Assembly: GCF_003097515.1 (NCBI RefSeq)
Contig: NZ_CP029188.1
Location: 4,227,001 to 4,291,000 of the forward strand
From: Streptomyces tirandamycinicus
GTDB taxonomy: Bacteria; Actinomycetota; Actinomycetes; Streptomycetales; Streptomycetaceae
DNA length: 64,000 nt
Direction: 5' to 3'
Part shown: piece after piece, positions 32,107 through 40,895 of the stretch
Layout of the letters: every line of letters starts with the position of its first letter
How positions within the stretch are numbered: the stretch's first letter is position 1
Notes under the pieces: model-generated
What the model saw: the letters and a program-made list of their open reading frames with translations, nothing else
What the model was told of the DNA's origin: nothing
The model's database searches: none
Translations under genes and position numbers: made by a program

Positions 32107-32739
32107 CTACACCGGTTCCCCGGCGGGGACGCGGCAGCGGTCCGCGGCGGCGGCGAGGCGGCCGAGGGCCTCGTCCGCGCCGCAGGGGTGGGCGCCCAGG
32201 GCCGCCTGGCGTGTCACGATGCCGCGTTCCGCGCGCATCAGCCGCCAGCCGCGCCGCAGCAGGAAGGGCACGGACTTGCGGCTCTCCCGCAGATCCCGCA
32301 CCAGGCGGCGGCGGAACGTCGTCGAGGGCCGTCCGCGCAGGCACAGGGCGTCCGCCAGGATGCCGAGTTCCCGGCAGCGGTCCGCGATGTCCGCGGCGAA
32401 GATGCCCTCCGCGACGAAGAGCGGGGCGCGGGAGATGTCGACGGTCTCACGGCCGGTCCGCGAGCTGGTGGCGATGTCGTACACGGGAACCGTCGTCCGC
32501 CCGGTGCGGCACAGTTCGGCGACCGCGTGGACCGCGGCGTCGGCGTCCCAGGAGGCGGGGGAGTCCCAGTCGACGGCCGCGGTGCCCGCCATCAGCGGGA
32601 GGCTCGGGTCGTCCCCCTCCTTGTAGAAGTCGTCGAGGCGCAGCACCGGGAGGCCGGAGCGGGCGGCGAGGGACGATTTTCCGGAACCGGAGGGCCCGGA
32701 CAGCAGGACGACGCGCGTCGGCGGGGGTTGGGAACTCAC
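32107..32739 (-). CDS. uridine-kinase-like ATP-binding protein
   Basis: A 210-residue P-loop protein. Walker A is SGPSGSGKSSLAA near the N-terminus; RLDDFYKEGDDPSLP and WDSPASWD match the uridine kinase/phosphoribulokinase family substrate region; EGIFAADI contains the family acidic position. GTG 32739 begins just before the P-loop strand. Annotated relatives are 'uridine kinase' or 'ATP-binding protein'. Salvage of uridine would fit this nucleoside-rich neighbourhood, but no CTACGCGCGTAG site precedes it and the specificity is not proven. Confidence 0.75.
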   Translation of the reverse strand: MSSQPPPTRVVLLSGPSGSGKSSLAARSGLPVLRLDDFYKEGDDPSLPLMAGTAAVDWDSPASWDADAAVHAVAELCRTGRTTVPVYDIATSSRTGRETVDISRAPLFVAEGIFAADIADRCRELGILADALCLRGRPSTTFRRRLVRDLRESRKSVPFLLRRGWRLMRAERGIVTRQAALGAHPCGADEALGRLAAAADRCRVPAGEPV

Positions 32740-32859
32740 GGGACACCAGTGTGAGGCATTGACCCGTGCAGGGGATCCCCCCGAGGTCCGGTTGGTATCG
32801 AGCATCACATCGCAACTACGCTGCGTCGTCGACCGGTTACTTCTGGAGGCAGGATTCCC

Positions 32860-33201
32860 ATGGCAGGCACGAAGTTGCTCAGGGCGGCCGGGCTGGCCGC
32901 GACCGCGCTGGGCGCGGCGCTCGGCGCCGGGGCCGCACCGGCCCAGGCGGCGCCCGCGGACGGCCACGACCCGGCGGCCGTGAACGCCCTCGCGGACACC
33001 GTCGGGTACGTCGGCGCACCCGTCGAGAGCGTTCCGCTGAACCCGCTCGCGCACACCGGTGTGGACCCGCTCGACAACGGAGTCGGCACACAGGTCGCCG
33101 ACTTCCAGGCGCTCGACACCCGGCACGTCACCGGCTCCCTGGGCAGCCCGCGGGAGATCCCGGCCGCCGGTCCGCTGCTCGGCGGGCTGATCCCGGGCTG
33201 A
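32860..33201 (+). CDS. small secreted protein
   Basis: A 113-residue exported protein. Signal peptide with twin small residues (MAGTKLLRAAGLAATALGAA, cleavage after AQAA about residue 30). The mature chain is acidic and Gly/Pro-rich and ends AAGPLLGGLIPG. No domain is recognised. RBS GGAGG precedes ATG 32860. It is divergent from the uridine-kinase-like gene and is followed by a strong terminator, so it is monocistronic. Confidence 0.75.
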   Translation: MAGTKLLRAAGLAATALGAALGAGAAPAQAAPADGHDPAAVNALADTVGYVGAPVESVPLNPLAHTGVDPLDNGVGTQVADFQALDTRHVTGSLGSPREIPAAGPLLGGLIPG

Positions 33202-33266
33202 CGCCGCGGACGCGCGGCGGCCGCTGCGACGGGCCGCACCCCGGGCGGACCGGGGGCGCACCGCGG

Positions 33267-33298
33267 CGGGCCCGCGGGGGTGATCCCCCGCGGGCCCG
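33267..33298. terminator. 14-bp bidirectional hairpin terminator
   Basis: CGGGCCCGCGGGGG (33267-33280) pairs perfectly with CCCCCGCGGGCCCG (33285-33298) around TGAT, between the small secreted protein gene and the convergent aldehyde dehydrogenase-like gene. Confidence 0.8.
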
Positions 33299-33367
33299 TC
33301 GCCCTGCCGCGCGGTGCACCGGGCGGCGCGGCGGCCCGTTCGGCGGCCGCGGTGCCCGTGGGACGCG

Positions 33368-34288
33368 TCAGTACGCGGAGCCTGAGGCCCCCAGCGAACC
33401 CGTCGGGTGCCAGACCGTCTTGGTCTCCAGGAAGGCCGTCATCCGGTCCGTGCCGGGGTCGGCCGTCCAGTCCTCGGCGCGGGGGCGCAGTACCCGCTTG
33501 AGGTTGTCCGCGGCGGCGGTCTCCAGCTCCGCGGCGAGTTCCGCCCCGGCTCCGGTGAGGTCGATCGCGTTGACGTCCTGGTGCGCGGCCAGCGGCGCGG
33601 CGATCTCGGCCGTGCGGCCGGAGAGGACGTTGACCACTCCGCCGGGAAGGTCGGACGTGGCCAGCACCTCGCCGAGCGACAGCGCCGGCAGCGGTGCCCG
33701 CTCCGAGGCGACGACCACAGCCGTGTTGCCCGTCGCGATCACGGGGGCGATCACCGAGACCAGTCCGAGGAAGGAAGACTCCTGCGGGGCGAGCACGGTG
33801 ACCACACCGGTCGGCTCGGGCGTCGACAGGTTGAAGTACGGGCCCGCGACCGGGTTCGCCCCGCCGACGACCTGGCCGATCTTGTCCGTCCAGCCCGCGT
33901 ACCAGACCCAGCGGTCGATCGCGGCGTCCACGACCGCGCCCGCCTTGGACTTCGACAGGCCCTCGGCGTCGGCCACCTCGCGGACGAACTGCTCCCTGCG
34001 GCCCTCCAGCATCTCGGCGACGCGGTAGAGGACCTGGCCCCGGTTGTAGGCCGTCGCGCCCGACCAGCCGCCGAACGCCTTGCGCGCGGCGACGACCGCG
34101 TCCCGGGCGTCCTTGCGGGAGGAGAGGGGCGCGTTGGCCAGCCACCTGCCCTTGCCCTTGCCCGCCGCGCCGGAGGCTGATGTCGCTGTGGTCACCTCGT
34201 ACACCCGGCCGCTCTCGCTGCGGGGGAACTTGCCCCCGACGTACAGCTTGTAGGTCTTGAAGACGGACAGACGCGTCGACTCAGACAT
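33368..34288 (-). CDS. degenerate aldehyde dehydrogenase-like protein (lacks catalytic domain)
   Basis: A 306-residue protein similar to the N-terminal, NAD-binding half of aldehyde dehydrogenases (YKLYVGGKFPRSESGR, GVVTVLAPQESSFLGLVSVIAPVIATGNTAVVVAS, LPGGVVNVLSG, VNAIDLTGAG). It stops soon after the Rossmann region: the LELGGK Glu and the QxC nucleophile Cys are absent. ATG 34288 overlaps the upstream full-length dehydrogenase stop by eight bases, so synthesis is coupled. It looks like a retained non-catalytic paralogue, perhaps a partner subunit. It is third in the deoC operon. Confidence 0.8.
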   Translation of the reverse strand: MSESTRLSVFKTYKLYVGGKFPRSESGRVYEVTTATSASGAAGKGKGRWLANAPLSSRKDARDAVVAARKAFGGWSGATAYNRGQVLYRVAEMLEGRREQFVREVADAEGLSKSKAGAVVDAAIDRWVWYAGWTDKIGQVVGGANPVAGPYFNLSTPEPTGVVTVLAPQESSFLGLVSVIAPVIATGNTAVVVASERAPLPALSLGEVLATSDLPGGVVNVLSGRTAEIAAPLAAHQDVNAIDLTGAGAELAAELETAAADNLKRVLRPRAEDWTADPGTDRMTAFLETKTVWHPTGSLGASGSAY

Positions 34289-35729
34289 CGAGGTAGGCCT
34301 CCAGACCGTGGCGGCCGCCCTCGCGGCCGAAGCCCGACTCCTTGTATCCGCCGAAGGGCGAGGTCGGGTCGAACTTGTTGAAGGTGTTGGCCCACACGAC
34401 ACCCGCGCGGAGCTTGCTCGCCACCGCGAGGATGCGGGAGCCCTTCTCCGTCCAGATGCCCGCGGACAGGCCGTACTGGCTGTTGTTGGCCTTGGCGACG
34501 GCCTCGTCCGGGGTCCGGAACGTCAGCACCGACAGCACCGGCCCGAAGATCTCGTCACGGGCGATGGTGTGGGCCTGGGTGACGTTGGTGAACAGCGTCG
34601 GGGCGAACCAGTAGCCGGCCGACGGCAGTTCGCACGGTGCCGTCCAGCGCTCGGCGCCCTCGGCCTCGCCGGTCTCGGCGAGGGCCGTGATCCGGGCCAG
34701 CTGCTCGGCCGAGTTGATGGCGCCGATGTCGGTGTTCTTGTCCAGCGGGTCGCCGAGGCGCAGCGTGGACAGCCGCCGCTTCAGGGAGTCCAGCAGCTCG
34801 TCCTGGATCGACTCCTGCACCAGGAGGCGGGAGCCCGCGCAGCAGACCTGGCCCTGGTTGAAGAAGATGCCGCCGACGATGCCCTCGACGGCCTGGTCGA
34901 TGGGGGCGTCGTCGAAGACGATGTTGGCGCCCTTGCCGCCCAGCTCCAGCGTGAGCTTCTTGTCCGTGCCCGCGACCTCGCGGGCGATGGCCTTGCCGAC
35001 CCCGGTGGAACCGGTGAAGGCCACCTTGTTCACGTCCGGGTGGGCGACGAGCGCCGCGCCCGCGTCGCCGTAACCGGGGACGATGTTGACGACGCCCTTG
35101 GGCAGTCCGGCCTGGCGGCAGACGTCGGCGAAGAACAGCGCGGACAGCGGGGTGGTCTCGGCGGGCTTCAGCACCACCGTGTTGCCGGTGGCGAGCGCCG
35201 GGGCGATCTTCCACGCCAGCATCAGCAGCGGGAAGTTCCAGGGGATGACCTGGCCGGCGACGCCGAGCGGCCGGGGGTCGGGCCCGTACCCCGCGTGGCC
35301 GAGCTTGTCCGCCCAGCCCGCGTAGTAGAAGAAGTGCGCCGCGACCAGCGGGAGGTCGGCGTCGCGGGTCTCCCTGATCGGCTTGCCGTTGTCCAGCGTC
35401 TCCAGGACGGCGAGCTCGCGCGAGCGCTCCTGGATGATCCGGGCGATGCGGAAGAGGTACTTGGCGCGCTCGGAGCCCGGCAGCGCGGACCACTTCGCGA
35501 ACGCCTTGCGTGCCGCCCCCACCGCGCGGTCGATGTCCTCGGCGCCCGCCCGGGCGACCTCGGACAGGACCTCCTCGGTGGAGGGGGAGACGGTCTTGAA
35601 GACCTGTCCGTCGGCGGCGTCGGTGAACTCGCCGTCGATGAAGAGGCCGTACGACGGGGCGATGTCGACGACCGACCGCGACTCGGGTGCGGGTGCGTAC
35701 TCGAACGCCGAAAGCTTGTCCATGGTCAT
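34281..35729 (-). CDS. aldehyde dehydrogenase
   Basis: A 482-residue full-length NAD(P)-dependent dehydrogenase. GQVIPWNFPLLML and FTGSTGVGKAI belong to the cofactor site; the general base Glu is in LELGGKGANIV and the nucleophile Cys in NQGQVCCAGSR. It starts five bases after the deoC stop in the same operon. The likely substrate is acetaldehyde released by DeoC from deoxyribose-5-phosphate; that is inference from the operon. Confidence 0.9.
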   Translation of the reverse strand: MTMDKLSAFEYAPAPESRSVVDIAPSYGLFIDGEFTDAADGQVFKTVSPSTEEVLSEVARAGAEDIDRAVGAARKAFAKWSALPGSERAKYLFRIARIIQERSRELAVLETLDNGKPIRETRDADLPLVAAHFFYYAGWADKLGHAGYGPDPRPLGVAGQVIPWNFPLLMLAWKIAPALATGNTVVLKPAETTPLSALFFADVCRQAGLPKGVVNIVPGYGDAGAALVAHPDVNKVAFTGSTGVGKAIAREVAGTDKKLTLELGGKGANIVFDDAPIDQAVEGIVGGIFFNQGQVCCAGSRLLVQESIQDELLDSLKRRLSTLRLGDPLDKNTDIGAINSAEQLARITALAETGEAEGAERWTAPCELPSAGYWFAPTLFTNVTQAHTIARDEIFGPVLSVLTFRTPDEAVAKANNSQYGLSAGIWTEKGSRILAVASKLRAGVVWANTFNKFDPTSPFGGYKESGFGREGGRHGLEAYLDV

Positions 35730-35734
35730 GGGTC

Positions 35735-36688
35735 TCAGTCCACCGTCACGTAGTCGGGGCCGGAGTAGCGGCCGGTCGCCAGCTTCTGGCGCTGCATCAG
35801 CAGGTCGTTCAGCAGGCTGGACGCGCCGAACCGGAACCAGTGGTTGTCCAGCCAGTCCTGGCCCGCGGTCTCGTTGACGAGCACCAGGAACTTGATGGCG
35901 TCCTTGCTGGTGCGGATGCCGCCGGCGGGCTTCACGCCGACCTGCACGCCGGTCTGCGCGCGGAAGTCGCGGACGGCCTCCAGCATGAGCAGGGTGTTGG
36001 CCGGGGTCGCGTTGACGGCGACCTTCCCGGTCGACGTCTTGATGAAGTCGGCGCCGGCCATCATGCCGAGCCAGGAGGCGCGGCGGATGTTGTCGTACGT
36101 GGAGAGCTCGCCGGTCTCGAAGATGACCTTCAGCCGGGCCGCGCCCGAGGCCTCCTTCACGGCGCGGATCTCCTCGAAGACCTTCATGTAGTCGCCCGCG
36201 AGGAAGGCGCCGCGGTCGATCACCATGTCGATCTCGTCGGCCCCGGCCTCGACGGCGTCGCGGGTGTCCGCGAGCTTGACGTCCAGTGCGGCGCGGCCGG
36301 CGGGGAAGGCGGTGGCGACGGAGGCGACCTTCACGTCCGCCCCGCCCAGTGCGGCCTTGGCGGTGGCCACCATGTCGGGGTAGACGCAGACGGCGGCCGT
36401 CGCCGGCGTGCCGCGGTCGGTCGGATCGGGATTGACGGCCTTGGCGGCGAGCGCCCGGACCTTGCCCGGGGTGTCCGCGCCTTCCAGCGTCGTCAGGTCG
36501 ATCATCGAGATGGCCAGGTCGATGGCGTACGCCTTGGCCGTCGTCTTGATCGAGCGGGTGCCGAGAGACGCGGCGCGCGCTTCCAGGCCGACAGGATCGA
36601 CCCCGGGCAGCCCGTGCAGGAAGCGGCGCAGTGCGCTGTCGGACGAGGTCACGTCAGCGAATGCAGGTGCAATGGTGGGCATGGTCAC
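35735..36688 (-). CDS. deoC: deoxyribose-phosphate aldolase
   Basis: A 317-residue class I aldolase. Family segments: LTTLEGADTPGKVRALAAKA, CVYPDMVATAKAAL, VASVATAFPAGRA, EIDMVIDRGAFLAGDY, LKVIFETGEL, the Schiff-base Lys in DFIKTSTGKVA, and VGVKPAGGIRT. It cleaves 2-deoxyribose-5-phosphate to glyceraldehyde-3-phosphate and acetaldehyde. GTG 36688 is preferred because TATGCT lies six bases upstream (leaderless-type); ATG 36682 is possible. It heads an operon with two aldehyde dehydrogenase-type genes. The N-terminus is about 80 residues longer than minimal DeoC proteins. Confidence 0.92.
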   Translation of the reverse strand: MTMPTIAPAFADVTSSDSALRRFLHGLPGVDPVGLEARAASLGTRSIKTTAKAYAIDLAISMIDLTTLEGADTPGKVRALAAKAVNPDPTDRGTPATAAVCVYPDMVATAKAALGGADVKVASVATAFPAGRAALDVKLADTRDAVEAGADEIDMVIDRGAFLAGDYMKVFEEIRAVKEASGAARLKVIFETGELSTYDNIRRASWLGMMAGADFIKTSTGKVAVNATPANTLLMLEAVRDFRAQTGVQVGVKPAGGIRTSKDAIKFLVLVNETAGQDWLDNHWFRFGASSLLNDLLMQRQKLATGRYSGPDYVTVD

Positions 36689-36713
36689 CAGACCAGCATA
36701 TCTACGCGCGTAG
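36689..36713 (-). promoter_or_regulatory. operator CTACGCGCGTAG and leaderless-type promoter of deoC
   Basis: The perfect palindrome spans 36702-36713. On the minus strand, -10 TATGCT (36700-36695) starts one base after it and lies six bases before GTG 36688. The region is also the divergent promoter of the PH-domain gene at 36782. Confidence 0.65.
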
Positions 36714-36781
36714 CAACCTGTACAGGGGGCACCGGGGACTCGTCATCGGGCACCAGGGGCCCATGCGGCAGAATCGTGGGC

Positions 36782-37420
36782 ATGGACAGCCCCGAGCAGC
36801 CGACCGCCGAGCCGGTCCACGCCGACCGCGTCTACCGTTCGCATTCCGGTATCGCCACCGGTGTGCTGCTGCTCGCCTTCACTGGCTGGATCGGCGGTGA
36901 CGCGCTCCTCCGCGGTGCGGGGCTGACGCCGTGGGTCGCGCTCGCGGGACTTCTGGTGCTGGTGCCTTTGATCGTCGCCTTCACGCTGCGCCCCGCGGTC
37001 TTCGCCAACGACGACCGGCTGCGCATCAGGAACCCCTTCCGCACCATCGTCCTGCCCTGGCGGACGGTCGCGGAGGTGCGCGCCGCGTACTCCAGCGAGG
37101 TCCTCACCGAGGACGGAGCCAAGTACCAGCTGTGGGCCGTGCCGGTGTCCCTGCGGCAGCGCAAGTCCGCCGCCCGCAGGCGGTCGAGGGCCATCGCCGC
37201 GGGTGATCCCGCCGCCACGCGACCGGGCGGTGCCGCCGCCGGCGGCACACCGCCCGTGGCGTCCGGCGACCGGACGATCGCCGAGCTCAGGGGGCTTTCC
37301 GAGCAGGCCGGGCACCGGCCGGCCGCCGCGGGCGAACCGCGGGTGCGCTGGGCGTACGAGATCGCCGGCCCGGTCGTCGTGGGAGCGGTCGCCCTGGTGG
37401 TCCTGCTCGCCGTCGGCTGA
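36782..37420 (+). CDS. PH-domain-containing membrane protein
   Basis: A 212-residue protein with two adjacent hydrophobic segments (about residues 24-62), a bacterial PH-like region (AVFANDDRLRIRNPFRTIVLPWRTVAEVRA), a Pro/Gly/Ala-rich linker, and a final transmembrane helix (IAGPVVVGAVALVVLLAVG). Such proteins are common in actinobacteria, with no assigned role. ATG 36782 lacks an evident RBS. It is divergent from deoC and could share the palindromic operator, though nothing links it to nucleosides. Confidence 0.75.
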   Translation: MDSPEQPTAEPVHADRVYRSHSGIATGVLLLAFTGWIGGDALLRGAGLTPWVALAGLLVLVPLIVAFTLRPAVFANDDRLRIRNPFRTIVLPWRTVAEVRAAYSSEVLTEDGAKYQLWAVPVSLRQRKSAARRRSRAIAAGDPAATRPGGAAAGGTPPVASGDRTIAELRGLSEQAGHRPAAAGEPRVRWAYEIAGPVVVGAVALVVLLAVG

Positions 37421-37424
37421 CCCC

Positions 37425-37490
37425 GCGCGGGCCTTCCGGTTCTGCGCGGGTCTTTCGGCTTCGCGCGGGTCTTCCGGTTCCGCGCGGGTC
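37425..37490. repeat. 19-bp tandem repeat, three and a half copies
   Basis: Units starting GCGCGGG begin at 37425, 37444, 37463 and 37482. The array is between two convergent genes. Confidence 0.8.
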
Positions 37491-37558
37491 GCGACCGCGG
37501 GCCGGACGGTGGTGGCCGGTGGTGGCCGAACCGGGGTACGGCCGCGACCGCGTACCGG

Positions 37559-38755
37559 TCAGGGCGGACCCTGCCACACCAGCAGCAGATGCCCACCCAG
37601 CCAGGCCGAGGACAGCACCGCCCCGCCCAGGACCAGCAGCGCCGCCGCCCTGCGTGCATGCGCCACCGCCACGGCCACCGGCAGCAGCAGCGGGAAGGCG
37701 GGCAGCAGGAACCGCGCGCGGGGGAAGTAGACCCCGCCGCTGCCGAGGACGATGAGCAGCAGCACACCCGTGAACACCAGCAGCACCAGCGGCTGCCGGT
37801 CGGCGAGGCACAGCAGGAACAGCCCGGTGGCCAGCACCAGGACCACGGAGACGACCACCATGAGCAGGTGCGGGTCCGTGTCGTAGGCGAGGTGCCGGGT
37901 GAGCTCCTCCAGCGTCGCCCTCCCGCCGTCCCACACGTTGGTCCACCGCCGCTGCACGGCGAAGTAGCCGTCCCAGCGCCCGAGGCGGAGCGCCACCCAG
38001 GCCACATAGCCGCACCATCCCAGGGGGGCGATCAGCGCGCCCGCGAGCGCACGCCGGCCACCCGAGCGGGCGAACGCGGTCACCCCGGCCGCCGTCACGG
38101 CCACGGCGATCGCCAGGCCCGTCGGCCGGGTGAGCCCGGCGAGGGCCGCGAGCCAGCCCGCCCACAGCCAGCGGCCGGTGAGCGCCGCGTACAGCGACCA
38201 GGCCACCAGCGCCGTGAACAGCGATTCGGTGTAGCCCATCCACTGGACGACGGCGACCGGCATCGCGCCCCAGAGCACCGCCAGCACGGTTCCGGTCCGC
38301 CGTCCGTGCAGCCGGTCGCCGACGGCGAAGACGCCCCACGCCGCGGCGACGGACGCCACCACGGCGATCATCAGGGCCGCCGAGGCGGTGCTGCCCGGCG
38401 CCACCGCGGCGACGGCCCTGACCAGCACCGGGTAGAGCGGGAAGAACGCCAGGTTGCTGGTGTTCGGTGTGGTGCCCAGCTCGTGGTGGTAACCGTGGTC
38501 GGCGATCCCCAGGTACCACTGGGAGTCCCAGGAGGCGGCCAGCGTCGGCCAGAGGCTCTCGCCCTTGAGATGGGCCCAGCGCGCGAGTACCAGCAGCCCG
38601 GTCAGCCGCACCGCGAGATACCCGAGCAGCGCCGGGGCGGCCCGGTTCAGCGCGTGCAGCAGCCTGCTCCGCCCGCCGGGTACGGCGCCGCCTCCCGAGC
38701 CGGGGCTCCGGCGGGAGGCGGGGACGGTGGCGTGATGGGTCGCGGTCGGGGGCAC
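37559..38755 (-). CDS. GT-C mannosyltransferase (PIG-V-like)
   Basis: A 398-residue polytopic protein with about nine hydrophobic segments. The first extracytoplasmic loop has WDSQWYLGIADHGY, similar to PIG-V/GT39-like lipid-linked mannosyltransferases, followed by SNLAFFPLYPVLVR. Other conserved parts are MGYTESLFTALVAWSLYAAL and GLTRPTGLAIAV. It would transfer a mannose from a polyprenyl-phosphate donor to an extracellular acceptor. An upstream in-frame region is low-complexity and not included beyond the first ATG chosen. Acceptor unknown. Confidence 0.8.
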   Translation of the reverse strand: MPPTATHHATVPASRRSPGSGGGAVPGGRSRLLHALNRAAPALLGYLAVRLTGLLVLARWAHLKGESLWPTLAASWDSQWYLGIADHGYHHELGTTPNTSNLAFFPLYPVLVRAVAAVAPGSTASAALMIAVVASVAAAWGVFAVGDRLHGRRTGTVLAVLWGAMPVAVVQWMGYTESLFTALVAWSLYAALTGRWLWAGWLAALAGLTRPTGLAIAVAVTAAGVTAFARSGGRRALAGALIAPLGWCGYVAWVALRLGRWDGYFAVQRRWTNVWDGGRATLEELTRHLAYDTDPHLLMVVVSVVLVLATGLFLLCLADRQPLVLLVFTGVLLLIVLGSGGVYFPRARFLLPAFPLLLPVAVAVAHARRAAALLVLGGAVLSSAWLGGHLLLVWQGPP

Positions 38756-38974
38756 GGGGGCTGCTCCGGTGTTCGGCGGGCGCTACCGCCAACCTCGCCC
38801 GCGGGGCACGGAGGGGCACGGGCGGTAGGTCGGTTGCCGTAGCGAAATCACCCGCAGGAAGACCCCGGACGCGCGACGCCCGCGCGCCGGGCCCGCCCGG
38901 TTCACGCCCGCGCCCGGTCCACGGGCGCGGATGGTCCACGGGCGCGCCGGGCGCCGACCCGGACAGACGGGCCG

Positions 38975-40675
38975 TCAGATCCCGGCGGCCTCCGCCAGGT
39001 CCCGCTTGACGGCCGCGAGGACCTCGGCGGCACGGGCCCGCGCGGCCGGCAGCCCGCTCGGCCCGGCGACCGGCACCACGACCTCCAGGTAGCACTTGAG
39101 CTTGGGCTCGGTGCCGCTGGGGCGGACGATGACGCGGGCGTCGTACTCGCCCTCCAGGCGGTACCTCAGACCGTCCGTGGGCGGCAGCGCCCCGGAGCCC
39201 TCCGAGAGGTCCTCCGCCGACGCCACGCGCAGGCCGGCCAGCGCCGCGGGGGGCTTGTCCCGCAGCCGACGCATGGCCTCCGCGATGACGCCGAGGTCCT
39301 CCACCCGTACCGACAGCTGGTCCGTGGCGTGCAGGCCGTGGGCGACGGCGAGGTCGTCCAGCAGATCCGTCAGCGTTCGGCCCTCGGCCTTGAGCTCCGA
39401 GGCCAGTTCGGCGACCAGCAGCGCGGCGGTGATGCCGTCCTTGTCGCGTACGCCGTCCGGGTCGACGCAGTAGCCCAGCGCCTCCTCGTAGCCGTACCGC
39501 AGGCCCTCCGCCCGGGAGATCCACTTGAAGCCGGTCAGGGTCTCCTCGTAGCCGAGTCCCGCCGCCTCGGCGATCCTGCCGAGCAGCGACGAGGACACGA
39601 TCGACGTGGCGAACGTGCGGTTCGCCTCCTCCGCCGACCCGCTCCCGGACCCACCGCCCGACGCATCCGCCGGCACGCCCTTGCGGACGAGGTGGGCACC
39701 GAGGAGTACGCCGACCTCGTCGCCGCGGAGCATCCGCCAGCCGCCGTCCGCGGTGTCGTCGGGGACCGCCACCGCGCAGCGGTCGGCGTCGGGGTCGTTG
39801 GCGATGACGATGTCCGGACCGGCCTCGCGCGCCTTCGCGAAGGCGAGGTCCATCGCGCCCGGCTCCTCCGGGTTGGGGAAGGCGACGGTGGGGAAGTCCG
39901 GGTCGGGCTCGGCCTGCTCGCCGACGAGCACGGGGGCGGGGAAGCCGGCCCGCTCCCAGGCCGCCAGCACCACGTCCGTGCCGACGCCGTGCAGGGCCGT
40001 GTGGACCACGCGGGCCGTCCGCGGCGAGTGCGGGCTGAGGACCGCGTCGGTGCGCTCCAGGTAGGACTCCAGGACCTCGTCCCCGAGCGTCTCCCAGCCG
40101 CTCTCGGGACGCGGCAGGTCGAGGATGCTGCCGACCGCCGCGATCTCCGCGGCGATCCCGGCGTCGGCCGGGGGCACGATCTGGGCGCCGTCGCCGAGGT
40201 AGACCTTGTAGCCGTTGTCACGCGGCGGGTTGTGGCTCGCGGTGACCTCGACACCGGCGACGGCGCCCAGGTGCCGGATCGCGAACGCCAGCACGGGCGT
40301 GGGCAGCGGGCGCGGCAGCAGCGCGGCCCGCAGCCCGGCGCCGGTCATCACGGCGGCGGTGTCCCGGGCGAAGTCCGCCGACTTGTGGCGGGCGTCGTAG
40401 CCGATCACGACCAGACCGCCGGCGTGGCCCCGGGCCTTGAGGTACGCGGCCAGACCGGCCGCCGCGCGGATCACCGTGACGCGGTTCATCCGCATCGGCC
40501 CGGCCCCGAGCTCCCCGCGCAGACCGGCCGTGCCGAACTGCAGCGTCCCGGCGAACCGGGCGCCCAGCTCCGCCGTGTCCCCTGCGTCGACGAGCCGGCC
40601 CAGCTCGTCCCGGGTCTCCGCGTCGGGGTCCTCGGCCAGCCAAGCCCGGGCCTGCGCGATCAGGTCCTGCGCCAC
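38975..40675 (-). CDS. phosphomannomutase/phosphoglucomutase
   Basis: A 566-residue alpha-D-phosphohexomutase. Domain 1 phospho-Ser is in VEVTASHNPPRDNGYKVY; the metal-binding loop is ANDPDADRCAV; the sugar-binding loop is GDEVG and the phosphate-binding loop RPSGTEPKLKCY. A Gly/Ser-rich insert (SGGGSGSGSAEE) occurs near residue 340. GTG 40675 follows AGAGAGG by nine bases. It interconverts hexose-1- and 6-phosphates; in this neighbourhood it could also act as phosphopentomutase for ribose-1-phosphate produced by the phosphorylases, which is inference from context. Confidence 0.9.
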   Translation of the reverse strand: MAQDLIAQARAWLAEDPDAETRDELGRLVDAGDTAELGARFAGTLQFGTAGLRGELGAGPMRMNRVTVIRAAAGLAAYLKARGHAGGLVVIGYDARHKSADFARDTAAVMTGAGLRAALLPRPLPTPVLAFAIRHLGAVAGVEVTASHNPPRDNGYKVYLGDGAQIVPPADAGIAAEIAAVGSILDLPRPESGWETLGDEVLESYLERTDAVLSPHSPRTARVVHTALHGVGTDVVLAAWERAGFPAPVLVGEQAEPDPDFPTVAFPNPEEPGAMDLAFAKAREAGPDIVIANDPDADRCAVAVPDDTADGGWRMLRGDEVGVLLGAHLVRKGVPADASGGGSGSGSAEEANRTFATSIVSSSLLGRIAEAAGLGYEETLTGFKWISRAEGLRYGYEEALGYCVDPDGVRDKDGITAALLVAELASELKAEGRTLTDLLDDLAVAHGLHATDQLSVRVEDLGVIAEAMRRLRDKPPAALAGLRVASAEDLSEGSGALPPTDGLRYRLEGEYDARVIVRPSGTEPKLKCYLEVVVPVAGPSGLPAARARAAEVLAAVKRDLAEAAGI

Positions 40676-40700
40676 GGTGATGTGCCTCTCTGAAGTCGTC

Positions 40701-40730
40701 GTGAGCATGAGCATGAGCATGAGCATGAGC
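40701..40730. repeat. hexanucleotide repeat (ATGAGC) upstream of phosphomannomutase
   Basis: GAGCAT is repeated four times, followed by one variant. Read on the minus strand it forms ATGCTC codon pairs in frame with the mutase, so it could add an MLMLML leader if translation began there; the better RBS is downstream. Confidence 0.8.
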
Positions 40731-40861
40731 GTGTGCGTGGGCGGTGCCGGTGGTGTGCCCGCCGGCGCCCGTGCCCGCACCTGCGCCGGCCCGTCCCGGG
40801 CGGCGGTGTCGTCCTGTGCGCCCCGGCCGGCCGCCGGGGCGCCGGGGACGCGGGGTCGGTG

Positions 40862-40884
40862 CCCGGCGCCGCGGCGGCGCCGGG
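40862..40884 (-). terminator. 9-bp hairpin after the purine nucleoside phosphorylase gene
   Basis: CCCGGCGCC (40862-40870) pairs perfectly with GGCGCCGGG (40876-40884) around a five-base loop, just past the stop of the gene at 40896. Confidence 0.6.
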
Positions 40885-40895
40885 ACGGCGACCCG

